Shown here piece by piece: positions 43,609-53,838 of a DNA stretch of 64,000 bases. The translations under genes were made by a program, and so were the position numbers. The notes beneath the pieces were generated by a model. The model saw nothing but the letters and a program-made list of their open reading frames with translations. It was not told the DNA's origin and did no database searches. Numbering within the stretch: position 1 is the first letter of the stretch; each line of letters begins with the position of its first letter. This stretch comes from Enterococcaceae bacterium OF42-14pH9A (GTDB lineage Bacteria > Bacillota > Bacilli > Lactobacillales > Enterococcaceae), in assembly GCA_027692465.1 (NCBI GenBank), contig JAQEYU010000004.1, forward strand, positions 17,855-81,854, written 5' to 3'.

Positions 43609-44610
43609 ATGTCTAACGATGTAATTTTATATAATACAGAAGATGGCATGACCAAAATTGAGCTCCATCTAACTGACGGTACTGTGTGGTTGTCCCAAAT
43701 GGAAATAGCGGAACTTTTTCAGACGACTAAGAATAATATCAGTTTGCATACTAAGAATATTTTTGATGAAGGAGAACTTGATGAAAATTCAACTGTTAAG
43801 GATTACTTAACAGTTCAAAAAGAGGGCGAGCGTGAAGTACAAAGGTCGATTCGTGTCTATAATCTCGATATGATCCTTGCTATCGGTTATCGTGTACGAT
43901 CCGCTCGAGGTGCACAATTCAGACGATTTGCCTCAACGGTTCTTAAAGAATATTTGATTGAAGGAGCAGCGCTTGATACTGAAAAATTGACAAGCGATTT
44001 GAGTTATTTTAAGAAGCTCCAAAAAAGGATTCGGGATATTCGCTCTAGCGAACGCCTGTTTTATCAACAGGTACTGGATATTTTTGCTACAAGTATTGAT
44101 TATGATGGTTCCAGCGAAACAGCACGCGAATTTTTTCAAACGGTCCAAAATAAAATGCTGTATGCCGTAACTGGAAAAACAGCACCGGAATTGATATTCT
44201 CCAGACTTGATGTTGAGAAAGAAGATTTGGGGTTAACGACATATAAAGGCCAGTATCCGCGAAAGTCAGATTTGAAAATCTCCAAGAACTACCTGGATGA
44301 AAAAGAATTGAATCGTTTAAATTTGATTGTAGCTGGCTATCTTGATACTGCGGAATATCAAGCCGAGACCCAAACTACGATGACGATGGAAGACTGGAAG
44401 GCAGAGTTAGATCGTTATTTGACTTACCAGCGAGCAGATATTCTAAAGGACAAGGGTAGTGTGAGTCGAAAAGCAGCTGACTCAAAAGTAAATAGCGAAT
44501 ATGAGAAGTTTAAAAAGACGAATCACGAAATTACACAAGTTGACGAGGACTATTTTAGAGCGCTTAATCAAAATGCTGCGAAACTTTTTGGGAAGAAAAG
44601 GGACGAATAG
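43609..44610 (+). CDS. RhuM family protein
   Basis: 333 residues of the RhuM (virulence RhuM) family. N-terminal half has ILYNTEDG, VWLSQMEIAELFQTTKNNIS (helix-turn-helix-like) and RVYNLDMILAIGYRV, ending in FRRFASTVLKEYLI; the C-terminal half is helical. Family members often occur in mobile or defence-associated regions; their biochemistry is unclear. ATG 43609 has AGGAGGACAAAG. Codon use is visibly more AT-rich than that of neighbours, suggesting recent transfer. Confidence 0.85.
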   Translation: MSNDVILYNTEDGMTKIELHLTDGTVWLSQMEIAELFQTTKNNISLHTKNIFDEGELDENSTVKDYLTVQKEGEREVQRSIRVYNLDMILAIGYRVRSARGAQFRRFASTVLKEYLIEGAALDTEKLTSDLSYFKKLQKRIRDIRSSERLFYQQVLDIFATSIDYDGSSETAREFFQTVQNKMLYAVTGKTAPELIFSRLDVEKEDLGLTTYKGQYPRKSDLKISKNYLDEKELNRLNLIVAGYLDTAEYQAETQTTMTMEDWKAELDRYLTYQRADILKDKGSVSRKAADSKVNSEYEKFKKTNHEITQVDEDYFRALNQNAAKLFGKKRDE

Positions 44611-45059
44611 AGACAAAAAGATCATTTCAAGCGGTGTTGGTAGATCTGCTGAATGGGCTAAGGCTGAAAATATTCAGGTTTTCACTTTTAAAAAGATATT
44701 TTATCGATTCAGATTTATACTCAAAGAATCAAATAATTAGAAGTGCGTTATGCTTGCTGTATAGGATATTATAAGAAGGGATTTATTGATAGAAGGAATT
44801 GATGCAAAAAAAGTTTTCGGAAGCCTTGGTGGAACTGTCTGAAGCTTCAGAAGGCAACGGCGGCGGTCAAAAACAAGAACTGATGCCGGATTTTGATTTG
44901 ACAGATGCTTCAAGAGAACTGTCAGAAGATGGAGGTCAACCCAAACGATAAGATTATGCCTTTACCATGCCATCATTAAGAATATTATGAAATCACCTTA
45001 TTTGGAATTGTCGGCATGATATAATCTGGACAAAAGACTGATTTAGCGGAGGTCAAACG
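44611..45059. other. AT-rich gap after RhuM with one possible small ORF
   Basis: About 450 bases with stop-rich frames and likely gene remnants. Holds the 49-residue ORF at 44802-44951 and a TATAAT at 45020-45025 for the GNAT gene that follows. Confidence 0.4.
44802..44951 (+). CDS. Possible 49-residue hydrophilic ORF
   Basis: MQKKFSEALVELSEASEGN, then GGGQKQELMPDFDLTD and ASRELSEDGGQPKR. AAGGAATTG lies just before the ATG. Acidic, hydrophilic, no homolog recognised; its base composition is more like the chromosome than the AT-rich RhuM gene. Could be a true small protein, a leader, or a C-terminal gene remnant. Confidence 0.35.
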   Translation: MQKKFSEALVELSEASEGNGGGQKQELMPDFDLTDASRELSEDGGQPKR

Positions 45060-45515
45060 ATGTTGACTGAGACAGAGATTACTTTCAAAAACTCGGCTAG
45101 CTGTAAAATTTCATTGAGTGCTGAAGATTGGGAACAAGGACTGGGGACACCAGAAAAACTTGCGAAAAACATGGCTGCCAAAGACTCGTTTGCCTTCGAT
45201 ATCCTCGAAAACGGAAAAGTCATCGGTTTTACAATGTTACGGCCGCATGAAAATGACAGGTACAGTTATTTTATTTGGGATTTCGCCATTGATCAAACTT
45301 TTCAAAATCAAGGGCACGGAACGGCAGCAGTCCGTGCGCTGCTTGAACTGCTGCGTTCAGAGTATCGGGCCAAGCGCATTACACTGACCTATCTCGACGG
45401 CAACGAGCGTGCGCGACACGTCTATGAAAAATGTGGGTTCACCGAATTTAATCGTTTTGTCGAACCGGATTCATTGCCTGATGAAGTAGATATGGAATTG
45501 TTATTCAATATTTGA
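45060..45515 (+). CDS. GNAT family N-acetyltransferase
   Basis: 151 residues. Motif A (acetyl-CoA) is QNQGHGTAAVRALLE, preceded by FIWDFAIDQTF and followed by ITLTYLDGNERARHVYEKCGF, the typical motif B and Y/CGF end. Related to RimI/diamine-type acetyltransferases; substrate unknown. GGAGGTC lies 8 bases from the ATG. A terminator follows. Confidence 0.87.
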   Translation: MLTETEITFKNSASCKISLSAEDWEQGLGTPEKLAKNMAAKDSFAFDILENGKVIGFTMLRPHENDRYSYFIWDFAIDQTFQNQGHGTAAVRALLELLRSEYRAKRITLTYLDGNERARHVYEKCGFTEFNRFVEPDSLPDEVDMELLFNI

Positions 45516-45561
45516 ACCTTCAAAAATAATTTGTGCCAAATGGCGATTTAGCCCACAAAAT

Positions 45562-45608
45562 AAAAAAGTACCAAGAATCAGAAAATGCTGATTCTTGGTA
45601 CTTTTTTT
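45562..45608. terminator. Strong bidirectional terminator
   Basis: Perfect 20-base arms (45562-45581, 45588-45607) with loop AAAATG; A-run and T-run at the ends. Separates the GNAT gene from convergent guaA. Confidence 0.88.
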
Positions 45609-45714
45609 GGTACTCAATTTGTCGGTTCAACTCAGTTTAACTGGGTTCAACTCGTGACTGATTGGCATTATTTAGCGCTTTTCGGTTTAATTGAGTTTTT
45701 CAATTTTCGTTATT

Positions 45715-47280
45715 TTATTCCCATTCCACAGTAGCAGGCGGCTTGCTGGTAATATCATACACGATCCGGTTCACGTGAGCGACTTCATTGACGATGCGGA
45801 CACTGATCTTTTGCAGCACATCCCAAGGAATGCGGGCAAAGTCGGCGGTCATGCCATCGATGGAAGTCACGGCGCGGATGCCTACCGTATAATCGTAGGT
45901 ACGGCCGTCGCCCATAACGCCGACAGAACGGATACCCGGCAGGACGGTGAAGTATTGCCAGATGTCGCGGTCGAGGCCGGCTGCTGCGATTTCTTCCCGC
46001 AAGATGGCATCGGATTCCCGAACGACTTCCAGTTTTTCTTCGGTGATTTCACCCAATACGCGGATACCAAGACCGGGACCTGGGAACGGTTGGCGCCAAA
46101 CGATATCGTCCGGCATGCCCAGCTGGGTGCCCAATGCCCGAACCTCATCTTTGAAGAGGGTGTTCAGCGGTTCGATCAATTCAAACTGCATGTCTTCCGG
46201 CAGGCCGCCAACATTGTGGTGACTCTTGATTGTTTGGGCCGTTTCGGTACCGGATTCGATGACATCAGTGTACAGTGTGCCTTGTGCCAGGAAGGAAATA
46301 CCTTCTTCGCCGGCTAATTTCGTTGCTTCGTCATCGAAGAGATAGACGAATTCGTTGCCGATGATTTTGCGTTTTTGTTCCGGATCAGAGACACCGGCCA
46401 ATTTGCCTAAGAAGCGTTCTTTGGCGTCGACACGGATGATGTTCAAGCCGAATTTGTCGCCGAGAGTATCCATGACTTGGTCGCCTTCGCCTTTACGCAG
46501 CAGACCGTGATCGACAAAGATCGAAGTCAGTTGATCTCCGATAGCTCTTTGCAGCAGGACGCCGACGACAGAAGAGTCGACACCGCCGGAAAGGCCTAAC
46601 AGGACTTTTTTGTCACCGACTTGTTCGCGGATTTTGGCAATCTGCATGTCGATGAAGTTGTCCATGCTCCAGTCGCCTTTGCATTGGCAAACGTCCAGAG
46701 CGAAGTGTTTCAGCAGTTCGTTGCCATATTCCGAGTTGCGGACTTCGGCGTGGAATTGGATCCCGAATTGCTTTTTATCGAGATTTTGGATGGCAGCGAT
46801 AGGGCAGTCAGCGCTGGTACCGACGACTTCGAAACCGGCTGGTGCTTGTGTCACCAGATCGCCGTGGCTCATCCAGACGATTTGTTTTCTTGGGGTGCCT
46901 TCAAACAATACTGCGTCATCCGTCAACACTTCCAATTCGGCTTTGCCGTATTCCCGGTTCTTGGCGGGTTCGACTTTTCCGCCGGAGCGGTCGGTCATCA
47001 GTTGCATGCCGTAACAGATCCCTAAGATCGGAATGCCCAACTCGAAGATAGCTTCATCGATCCCGAATGCACCTTCGTCGTAGACACTGTTGGGGCCGCC
47101 TGACAAGATGATCCCTTTGGGTGCCATGGCTTTCACTTCGTCGGCGGTGATGCGGTGGCTCAATAATTCTGAGAAGACACCGAATTCACGGATACGGCGG
47201 GTGATCAGCTGGTTGTACTGGCTGCCGTAGTCTAGTACGATGATTTTTTCAACGTCCGGCATGTTGTCAACGTTTGTCAC
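45715..47280 (-). CDS. guaA: GMP synthase (glutamine-hydrolysing)
   Basis: 521 residues. N-terminal class I glutamine amidotransferase with nucleophile Cys in GICYGMQL and QFHAEV as the His/Glu part of the triad; PP-loop ATP pyrophosphatase [10 protein letters not shown] in the middle; C-terminal dimerisation domain ending KPPATVEWE. Converts XMP to GMP. Starts with GTG 47280, with GAGGGATA upstream; an ATG 18 bases inside lacks a site. Followed on the same strand after coaA, so both probably belong to the same neighbourhood of purine genes. No purine riboswitch recognised upstream. Confidence 0.95.
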   Translation of the reverse strand: MTNVDNMPDVEKIIVLDYGSQYNQLITRRIREFGVFSELLSHRITADEVKAMAPKGIILSGGPNSVYDEGAFGIDEAIFELGIPILGICYGMQLMTDRSGGKVEPAKNREYGKAELEVLTDDAVLFEGTPRKQIVWMSHGDLVTQAPAGFEVVGTSADCPIAAIQNLDKKQFGIQFHAEVRNSEYGNELLKHFALDVCQCKGDWSMDNFIDMQIAKIREQVGDKKVLLGLSGGVDSSVVGVLLQRAIGDQLTSIFVDHGLLRKGEGDQVMDTLGDKFGLNIIRVDAKERFLGKLAGVSDPEQKRKIIGNEFVYLFDDEATKLAGEEGISFLAQGTLYTDVIESGTETAQTIKSHHNVGGLPEDMQFELIEPLNTLFKDEVRALGTQLGMPDDIVWRQPFPGPGLGIRVLGEITEEKLEVVRESDAILREEIAAAGLDRDIWQYFTVLPGIRSVGVMGDGRTYDYTVGIRAVTSIDGMTADFARIPWDVLQKISVRIVNEVAHVNRIVYDITSKPPATVEWE

Positions 47281-47412
47281 AGATTATCCCTCTATTCGTT
47301 AGATTTTTTTATAGTAAAGAGCTGCCGACAGACAAAAGAGCAGTGTCCCGGTCCTCTCGATACAGCACAGTTAGTGGCGCGTTTGTCAGCAAAAGACGGC
47401 TGCTTGGCAACC

Positions 47413-48336
47413 TCAATACTTTCGCAGATAGATCTCATCAATCAGGTGGTGCTTTGTTTTATGGAGAATTATATCTGCTCGGCCCCGTGTAGGCAAGATG
47501 TACTCTTTAAGATTTTTTAAATTTACATTTTCCCAAACACCGCGGGCCATGTCCAGCGCTTCTTGCCGGTCACCGACCGCAAACTTGTAATAGTAGTTGG
47601 TAGGGTCCAAAAAAGCGGTCCCCAGCAAAGACTCGAAGCGTTCCAGATACCACTGCTCGATCAATTCCGGATCAGCATCCACAAAGATGGAAAAATCGAA
47701 GAAATCGCTGACGTAGATCTGTTCGTTTTGGGGCAGCTGCAAAGTATTGATTCCTTCGACGATCAGAATGTCCGGGCAGTCGATGTACTCGTACTCGCCT
47801 TCGATGACATCATAAACCGTATGAGAATACCGCGGTACCGGGATATTCGGCTTGCCGGATTTCACTTCATTCAGAAACTGAATCAAATGCTCCATATCGT
47901 AGCTTTCCGGGAAGCCTTTGCGATTCATGATTCCCCGCTCTTTCAAGACATGGTTCGGGTACAGGAAACCGTCCGTTGTGATCAGCTGGACTTTTCGGCG
48001 GGAAAACAGCCGCGACAACAGCGTTTGGACCAGTCGGGCAGTGGTGGACTTGCCCACGGCTACCGAGCCGGCGATTCCAATGATAAAAGGCGGTGTTTTC
48101 ACGTAGCGGTGCAAAAACAAGCCCTTGCTCAGGGAAAGCGACTCGGCTTCTTTCATATATAGGTGGACCAGATGACACAGGGGGATATAGACATCTTCTA
48201 CGTCTTGCATTGAGATCCGGTCGTTCAGACTTTTGATACTGTCCAGTTCCTCCTGGGTCAGGGGATTGCTGCCGCTGGTGTAAAAGCCCTGCCACTCTTT
48301 TCTGGGGATCCGGTAGTAGTTCATATGTTCAGCCAT
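47413..48336 (-). CDS. coaA: Pantothenate kinase, type I
   Basis: 307 residues. First and committed enzyme of coenzyme A synthesis, phosphorylating pantothenate with ATP. P-loop GSVAVGKST, then LITTDGFLYPN and SYDMEHLIQFL, typical of the bacterial type I enzyme. ATG 48336 follows AAGGAGCAAC; the frame extends upstream with no ribosome site. Upstream of guaA on the same strand with 132 bases between. Family feedback inhibition by CoA is known, not visible here. Confidence 0.95.
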   Translation of the reverse strand: MAEHMNYYRIPRKEWQGFYTSGSNPLTQEELDSIKSLNDRISMQDVEDVYIPLCHLVHLYMKEAESLSLSKGLFLHRYVKTPPFIIGIAGSVAVGKSTTARLVQTLLSRLFSRRKVQLITTDGFLYPNHVLKERGIMNRKGFPESYDMEHLIQFLNEVKSGKPNIPVPRYSHTVYDVIEGEYEYIDCPDILIVEGINTLQLPQNEQIYVSDFFDFSIFVDADPELIEQWYLERFESLLGTAFLDPTNYYYKFAVGDRQEALDMARGVWENVNLKNLKEYILPTRGRADIILHKTKHHLIDEIYLRKY

Positions 48337-48595
48337 CAGTTGCTCCTTGGATGAGTGATCTGCGGAAAAAAGCCGTCCGCAGTAGGTGAAATCAACGAAT
48401 TTCACACGACAACAGTTTAACACAAAACCTGTGGAAATAGTCGTCGGAGGGCAAATAAATGCGTGGAACCGGCGACTCGTGCTAAGATGAAAACGACGGG
48501 ATACGACCGTTGTGTCCCAACTGTCTTACAGCAGAAAAAGCGACTGCCCGATTTTGAAAAGACGGGAACAGTCATCATGGAAAGGAGCAGTAAAA

Positions 48596-49165
48596 ATGAA
48601 AAAAATTGTAATCATCGGCGACTCGATCGCTGCCGGCTTGTATGAAGGACAGCCAAGTCCTATCTTGGACAACTTCATCATCAACGAATTGACAGGAATG
48701 GGTTTTCCCGGTTATGAAATGGTGAATCTGGGGAAACGGGCAGAGGGGACGACTGAAGTCTTGGCACGGATCGCTGATGCAGTCAGTGAAGAACCGGATT
48801 TTGTCGTGATCAACGCCGGAATCAATGATGCCCTCAACCAAAAAGGAATCGAAGCCTTCGCTGACAATCTCAGCGAAATGATTGAAAAGTTTGCTGCCAA
48901 AAAGGTGATCTTGATGGGCCTGGGAATCGTGGATCAAAAAAAACATCCGGAAGCCGATTCCGAAGTCATCCAAACCTACAATGAACAGGCAAAAAAAATC
49001 GCCGTCAGTGCCGGAATCAACTTTATCGATATGTATCACCATGAGATGGTTTATCCGGTACCGTTGGAATTTATTTCCGAGGACGGTTTACATCCTTCGA
49101 AATTCGGGTATCATTTGTATGGCGGCTTGATTGCCCGTGATATCAAAAATAAATTGATTGGATGA
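48596..49165 (+). CDS. SGNH/GDSL-type hydrolase
   Basis: 189 residues. Block I IIGDSIAAGLYEG with the nucleophile Ser, block III-like NAGINDA, and block V DGLHPSKFGYHLY with catalytic Asp and His. No signal peptide, so a cytoplasmic esterase, acyl thioesterase or lipase-type enzyme. AAAGGAGCAG lies 7 bases before ATG 48596. The stop almost touches the next gene, so both are cotranscribed. Confidence 0.88.
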   Translation: MKKIVIIGDSIAAGLYEGQPSPILDNFIINELTGMGFPGYEMVNLGKRAEGTTEVLARIADAVSEEPDFVVINAGINDALNQKGIEAFADNLSEMIEKFAAKKVILMGLGIVDQKKHPEADSEVIQTYNEQAKKIAVSAGINFIDMYHHEMVYPVPLEFISEDGLHPSKFGYHLYGGLIARDIKNKLIG

Positions 49166-49170
49166 TCTGT

Positions 49171-49776
49171 ATGACCAACCATTATTATTCCGAAAATCCC
49201 GATCTGCCTCATGATTATGAAGAATGGGATTTTCAACTGCGGGGGCGGCGCTTTCACTTTGTCACCGACAGCGGCGTCTTTTCTCGGGAGACTGTCGATT
49301 ACGGCTCCCGGGTATTAATCGATGCTTTTGACTTTGAGGCGCTCCCGGAAAAGGGCGGCATTCTGGATGTGGGCTGCGGCTACGGTCCTATCGGCTTGGC
49401 CTTGGCGGCGGCTGGTGGGCGCCCGGTAGAGATGATTGATGTCAACCAGCGGGCAGTGGATCTGGCGCAAAGAAATGCCCGCCGCAATCAGATCGAAAAT
49501 GTTGCGATTCACGTGTCGAATATTTATGATGCGTTGATCGAGGCACCTTATGCAGCCATCGTATCGAATCCGCCGATCCGTGCCGGAAAAGACGTGGTCC
49601 ATGAGATTCTCGCCGGCGCGTATGAGCAGCTGCTTTATGGCGGGACGCTGACCATTGTGATTCAGAAAAAACAAGGAGCACCCAGTGCTAAAAAGAAAAT
49701 GGCGGAAGTTTTCGGCAACTGCGAAACGGTCGTCAAAGACAAGGGGTATTACATTTTACGCAGTACCAAGGAATGA
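49171..49776 (+). CDS. RsmC-like class I SAM methyltransferase
   Basis: 201 residues. N-terminal HYYSENP, Motif I GILDVGCGYGPIGLALA for S-adenosylmethionine, and active-site NPP in SNPPIRAGK. This is the RsmC/YbxB branch, which methylates 16S rRNA guanine. The start could be ATG 49171 or ATG 49162, overlapping the GDSL stop; neither has a strong ribosome site, so coupling is likely. Substrate inferred from family. Confidence 0.82.
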   Translation: MTNHYYSENPDLPHDYEEWDFQLRGRRFHFVTDSGVFSRETVDYGSRVLIDAFDFEALPEKGGILDVGCGYGPIGLALAAAGGRPVEMIDVNQRAVDLAQRNARRNQIENVAIHVSNIYDALIEAPYAAIVSNPPIRAGKDVVHEILAGAYEQLLYGGTLTIVIQKKQGAPSAKKKMAEVFGNCETVVKDKGYYILRSTKE

Positions 49777-49956
49777 ATTCCCCGGCTGCACCGGTAAACA
49801 GCTTTCTCTTCTTTCACGGAGAAGGCTGTTTTTTTGGCGGAAAATTTGATACACTGGGGCTGAAATAGCGACAAATACCGGCTTTACGACCTGCTCTCAG
49901 AGATCATCCGCGGTGCAGCAGGGACCGGCCGCTGTCGTTTTGAAGGAGCTGTCGCA

Positions 49957-50970
49957 ATGAAATTGACGATCAAGCAGATTGCTGAAATGGCCGGGGTATC
50001 CGTTACGACGGTTTCCCAGATTTTAAACAACAAAGGGACCCGTTTCAGCCAGGAAACCCGCCAACGGGTATGGGACATCGTCAACAAATACAATTACAAG
50101 CCGGATTTTTTTGCCTCCAATCTGATTAATCGCCGTTCCAAGACTATCGGCATGATCATTCCCGATATCACCGACTATTTTTTTTCCAAAATCGTGGAAG
50201 GGGCCGAGCAGTATGTCAATGCACTTGGCTACATGGTCGTTATGTGCAATTCGCAGCAGAGTCAGGAAAAAGAGCTCGGTTATCTGGAAGAATTGCGGCA
50301 CCGTTCTGTGGACGGGGTCTTGTTTGCGACGCCGCATCAGCTGCCGGAAGCCTACGCATTAGGCAGCGATTTTTACCGGGGGATGCCGATCATCCTCATC
50401 GACCGGGGGATCAACCAGCGGGAAAACGGGCGCTTGATCGTAAAAGAGTATGAAGGCGCTTATCAAGCGGTCACTTATTTGTTGAAGGAAGGGCATCGGG
50501 AGATCGGGATGCTGAAGGAAAGCACCGGGTATTATCAGCTGGAAGAACGCTTCAATGGGTACCGAGAGGCGCTGAAGGACGGTGGTATCCCATACAAAGG
50601 CCGATATGTCGCTACCGGAGAACTGACAGTCGAAGGCGGCTATCTGGCAGCTCGTGAACTGCTGCAGCAAAAAGAGCTGACGGCGATCTTCTGCAGCAAT
50701 GATGCGATGGCTATCGGGTGTTACCAAGCCATCTATGAGCGGGGGAAAAAAGTACCCGAAGATATCTCGGTTATCGGTTTTGACAACTTGAATCTGGCGC
50801 AGTATATCACGCCGCCATTGACGACAGTTGAGCAGCCCAGCTTTGAAATCGGCTTTCATGCAGCTAAATTTTTGATTGATGCGATCGAGTTTCCGGAACG
50901 GCGGATCGCCAATAAGGTATTTGATACTAAATTAATTCTTCGTGAGAGTGTGAAGAGGTTGACAAACTAA
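49957..50970 (+). CDS. LacI family transcriptional regulator
   Basis: 337 residues. N-terminal helix-turn-helix LTIKQIAEMAGVSVTTVSQIL and hinge, then a periplasmic-binding-like ligand domain with IGMIIPDITDYFFSKIV and ISVIGFDNLNLAQYITPPLTTVEQP, most like RbsR/nucleoside-type sensors. GAAGGAGCTG upstream. Lies directly before pdp with about 290 bases between, suggesting it controls the nucleoside genes, with (deoxy)ribose or a nucleoside as effector (inference). Confidence 0.85.
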   Translation: MKLTIKQIAEMAGVSVTTVSQILNNKGTRFSQETRQRVWDIVNKYNYKPDFFASNLINRRSKTIGMIIPDITDYFFSKIVEGAEQYVNALGYMVVMCNSQQSQEKELGYLEELRHRSVDGVLFATPHQLPEAYALGSDFYRGMPIILIDRGINQRENGRLIVKEYEGAYQAVTYLLKEGHREIGMLKESTGYYQLEERFNGYREALKDGGIPYKGRYVATGELTVEGGYLAARELLQQKELTAIFCSNDAMAIGCYQAIYERGKKVPEDISVIGFDNLNLAQYITPPLTTVEQPSFEIGFHAAKFLIDAIEFPERRIANKVFDTKLILRESVKRLTN

Positions 50971-50992
50971 GAATAACGCTGTATATTACTTT

Positions 50993-51073
50993 TGTAAGCG
51001 CTTAACGTTTGTGAGATTGCAAGGTAAACTGTTTTACTAAAGTGGTTTACTCAGAAGGAATTTCATGTATAAT
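50993..51073 (+). promoter_or_regulatory. cre-like site, GTAAAC/GTTTAC dyad and promoter of pdp
   Basis: TGTAAGCGCTTA (50993-51004) matches the CcpA cre consensus through its first 12 positions. GTAAAC at 51024-51029 and GTTTAC at 51045-51050 form an inverted repeat that overlaps the -35; an inner palindrome GTAAACTGTTTTAC (51024-51037) is also present. TATAAT at 51068-51073, with TTTACT 16 bases upstream, is the promoter. Catabolite repression plus a specific repressor are predicted. The rest of the gap to 51263 is unremarkable. Confidence 0.6.
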
Positions 51074-51263
51074 AGCACCGAATCAACTGTAATTTTGTAA
51101 TTTAATTCGATTGCGGGGAATATTCGGTCAGCAAATTCTGCTGCTTTTGCAAATGTTTGAACTTGGTGGACAGCCGGTAACACAATGCCGGTATTTCAAT
51201 TTTCTGTCCTTATTTGAAAAGTTTGAACCAGCGAAACAGCGCGACTGACTAGGAGGAATAACC

Positions 51264-52565
51264 ATGCGAATGGTGGATTTGATTGAAAAAAAACGTGACG
51301 GTCATGTGTTATCAAAAGAGGAAATTCGTTTCATCATCGACGAATATACCAAGGGCAGTATCCCGGATTATCAGATGAGTGCGTTGTTGATGGCGATCTA
51401 TTTTGAGGATATGACTGATGAAGAAATCACGGAACTGACACTGGCGATGGCGCATTCCGGCGAAGTTATCGATCTGTCTTCAATCGAGGGGATCAAAGTC
51501 GACAAACATTCGACCGGCGGCGTGGGGGATACCACCACTTTGGTTTTGGCTCCGTTGGTGGCAGCGGTTGGCGTACCGGTAGCTAAGATGTCCGGTCGGG
51601 GCTTGGGCTTTACCGGCGGTACTTTGGACAAGCTGGAAGCTATTCCGGGATTCAAGATTGAGATTGCTGATGAAGAGTTCATCCGGATTGTCAATGAAAG
51701 TAAAGTAGCGGTGATCGGCCAGTCCGGCGATCTGGCACCAGCCGACAAGAAGCTGTATGCACTTCGGGACGTGACGGCGACTGTCAGCTCGATTCCGTTG
51801 ATTGCAAGCTCCATCATGAGCAAGAAAATCGCAGCCGGGGCTGACGCTATCGTGTTGGATGTCACTACCGGCGATGGCGCCTTCATGAAAAATATCGCGG
51901 ATGCCAAGCGTTTGGCCCACACCATGGTGCGGATCGGGAAGCTGGCAGACCGGCAAGTAATGGCGGTGGTGTCTGATATGTCGCAACCGCTGGGAGAAGC
52001 CATCGGTAACAGTCTGGAGGTCGTCGAGGCCATTGAGACCTTACAGGGACACGGTCCGGCCGATTTGGTAGAAATGTGCTATGCGCTGGGCTCTCAGATG
52101 GTCGTCTTGGCAAAAGGTGCTGACACCCTTGAAGAAGCTCGGGAAAAATTGCAGGAAGCACTGGAATCCGGTGCCGGCTTGGCGAAGTTTAAAGAAATGA
52201 TCCGCAACCAAGGCGGCGATGAGACAGTCGTCGACCAGCCGGAACGCTTGCTGACAGCTGAATATGAGATCGAACTGCCGGCGCCAAAAGCCGGTGTGGT
52301 GACTAAACTGGTAGCTAACGAGATCGGTGTTGCAGCCATGCTTTTAGGTGCCGGCCGCAAAACCAAGGAAGACAGCATCGACTACGCTGTCGGGCTCAAG
52401 CTGCACAAAAAAGTCGGTGATCCGGTAGCACAAGGCGAATCGCTGCTGACGATCTATGCCAACTCGGAAGATATCACCGAAGTCAAAGAACTGCTCTATG
52501 CCAATATTGAGATTGGGGCTTCCGGCGAGGAGCCTGAGCTGATCCATGATATTATTACAGAGTAG
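51264..52565 (+). CDS. pdp: Pyrimidine-nucleoside phosphorylase
   Basis: 433 residues. Phosphorolyses uridine, thymidine and deoxyuridine to base and (deoxy)ribose-1-phosphate. Signature [20 protein letters not shown] and the phosphate-binding KHSTGGVGD (about 80-88) are typical; the C-terminal lid domain has [26 protein letters not shown] before the ATG. First structural gene of the nucleoside operon; followed by deoC and cdd with short gaps. Confidence 0.95.
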   Translation: MRMVDLIEKKRDGHVLSKEEIRFIIDEYTKGSIPDYQMSALLMAIYFEDMTDEEITELTLAMAHSGEVIDLSSIEGIKVDKHSTGGVGDTTTLVLAPLVAAVGVPVAKMSGRGLGFTGGTLDKLEAIPGFKIEIADEEFIRIVNESKVAVIGQSGDLAPADKKLYALRDVTATVSSIPLIASSIMSKKIAAGADAIVLDVTTGDGAFMKNIADAKRLAHTMVRIGKLADRQVMAVVSDMSQPLGEAIGNSLEVVEAIETLQGHGPADLVEMCYALGSQMVVLAKGADTLEEAREKLQEALESGAGLAKFKEMIRNQGGDETVVDQPERLLTAEYEIELPAPKAGVVTKLVANEIGVAAMLLGAGRKTKEDSIDYAVGLKLHKKVGDPVAQGESLLTIYANSEDITEVKELLYANIEIGASGEEPELIHDIITE

Positions 52566-52613
52566 TTGTCAGAGAAATAACGTATCCAACAAATCAAAGG
52601 AGCTGTTTAACTA

Positions 52614-53276
52614 ATGGAATTGAACCGCATGATGGACCACACGCTTTTAAAAGCAGATGCGTCGGAGGAAGATATCCTGCGCATCATCGAAGAAGCAAAA
52701 AAATATCGATTCTATTCAGTCTGTGTCAACCCGACCTGGGTAAAACTGGCAGCTGAAAAACTGGCAGGCGAACCGGTAGCTGTTTGTACTGTGATTGGTT
52801 TCCCTCTTGGTGCCAACACTTCAGAAGTCAAGGCTTATGAAGCCACCGATGCTATCAATAACGGTGCCGGCGAAGTGGATATGGTCATCAACATCGGTGC
52901 CTTGAAGTCCGCCCAGTACAAAAAGGTTCAACAAGATATTGAAGCGGTGGTCAATGCGGCCAAGGATCGTGCATTGGTCAAAGTCATCATCGAAACCGCA
53001 CTGCTGAACAATGAAGAGATCGTCAAAGCTTGCGAACTGGCTAAAGCAGCCGGGGCTGACTTTGTGAAGACTTCGACCGGTTTTTCAACCGGCGGAGCTA
53101 CCGTGGAAGATGTCCGCTTGATGCGTCAGACAGTCGGTCCGGAAATGGGTGTCAAGGCTTCCGGCGGTATCCATACCGAAGCGGAAGCAATGGCAATGGT
53201 CGAAGCCGGTGCGACTCGTTTGGGAACCAGTGCCAGCGTAGCTATCATCACTGGCGGCAAAGGCGTCGGTTATTAA
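52614..53276 (+). CDS. deoC: Deoxyribose-phosphate aldolase
   Basis: 220 residues. Class I aldolase cleaving 2-deoxyribose-5-phosphate to glyceraldehyde-3-phosphate and acetaldehyde. Schiff-base Lys152 in DFVKTSTGF and the second active-site Lys in VKASGGI. AAGGAGCTG lies upstream. Between pdp and cdd, so it feeds pyrimidine deoxyribose into glycolysis. The acetaldehyde could be handled by the alcohol dehydrogenase at 62556 (inference). Confidence 0.95.
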   Translation: MELNRMMDHTLLKADASEEDILRIIEEAKKYRFYSVCVNPTWVKLAAEKLAGEPVAVCTVIGFPLGANTSEVKAYEATDAINNGAGEVDMVINIGALKSAQYKKVQQDIEAVVNAAKDRALVKVIIETALLNNEEIVKACELAKAAGADFVKTSTGFSTGGATVEDVRLMRQTVGPEMGVKASGGIHTEAEAMAMVEAGATRLGTSASVAIITGGKGVGY

Positions 53277-53295
53277 AAAATACGAGGTAATCAAT

Positions 53296-53691
53296 ATGAA
53301 AGCTGAGCAGGAATGGCTGGATACTGCAGTCGCGGCGCTGGATAAAGCCTATGTGCCCTATTCCCACTTTCCGGTGGGGGCGTGTCTGGTAACAGAAGAA
53401 GGCAAGGTTTATCAAGGCCTAAACATCGAAAATGCTTCTTACGGACTCTCCAATTGTGCGGAACGGACAGCTTTCTTCAAAGCTGTGTCCGAAGGCGAAC
53501 GCCGCTTCAAGCATCTGGTGATTGCCGGACACACACCGGGACCGATTTCTCCATGCGGCGCTTGCCGTCAAGTCATGGCAGAGTTTTGCTCACCGGATAT
53601 GCCGGTGACGTTGGTAGGTGACGCTGGCGTTATCAAAGAGACTACGGTAGGTGAACTGTTGCCGTATTCATTTTCCGGCAGCGACCTTTAG
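53296..53691 (+). CDS. cdd: Cytidine deaminase
   Basis: 131 residues, the size of the tetrameric Zn enzyme. Zn ligands Cys54 in NCAERTAF with catalytic Glu56, and Cys87/Cys90 in CGACRQV. Converts cytidine and deoxycytidine to uridine and deoxyuridine for Pdp. A start close behind deoC with an AGGTAATCAAT gap. Followed by two small hairpins without T-runs (about 53706-53756). Confidence 0.95.
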   Translation: MKAEQEWLDTAVAALDKAYVPYSHFPVGACLVTEEGKVYQGLNIENASYGLSNCAERTAFFKAVSEGERRFKHLVIAGHTPGPISPCGACRQVMAEFCSPDMPVTLVGDAGVIKETTVGELLPYSFSGSDL

Positions 53692-53838
53692 CAGAAACAG
53701 TCGCCGGTCCCTGATTACGGGACCGCGGCCAAAGAGCCCGCCAAGGCGGCTCTCAAACCACGTTCTTTCAGTTGGCTGATTTAACTGTCAGCAGGCTGTT
53801 GAAGAAAAAACTAATCAATTTTAGGGGGCTTTACAGAA

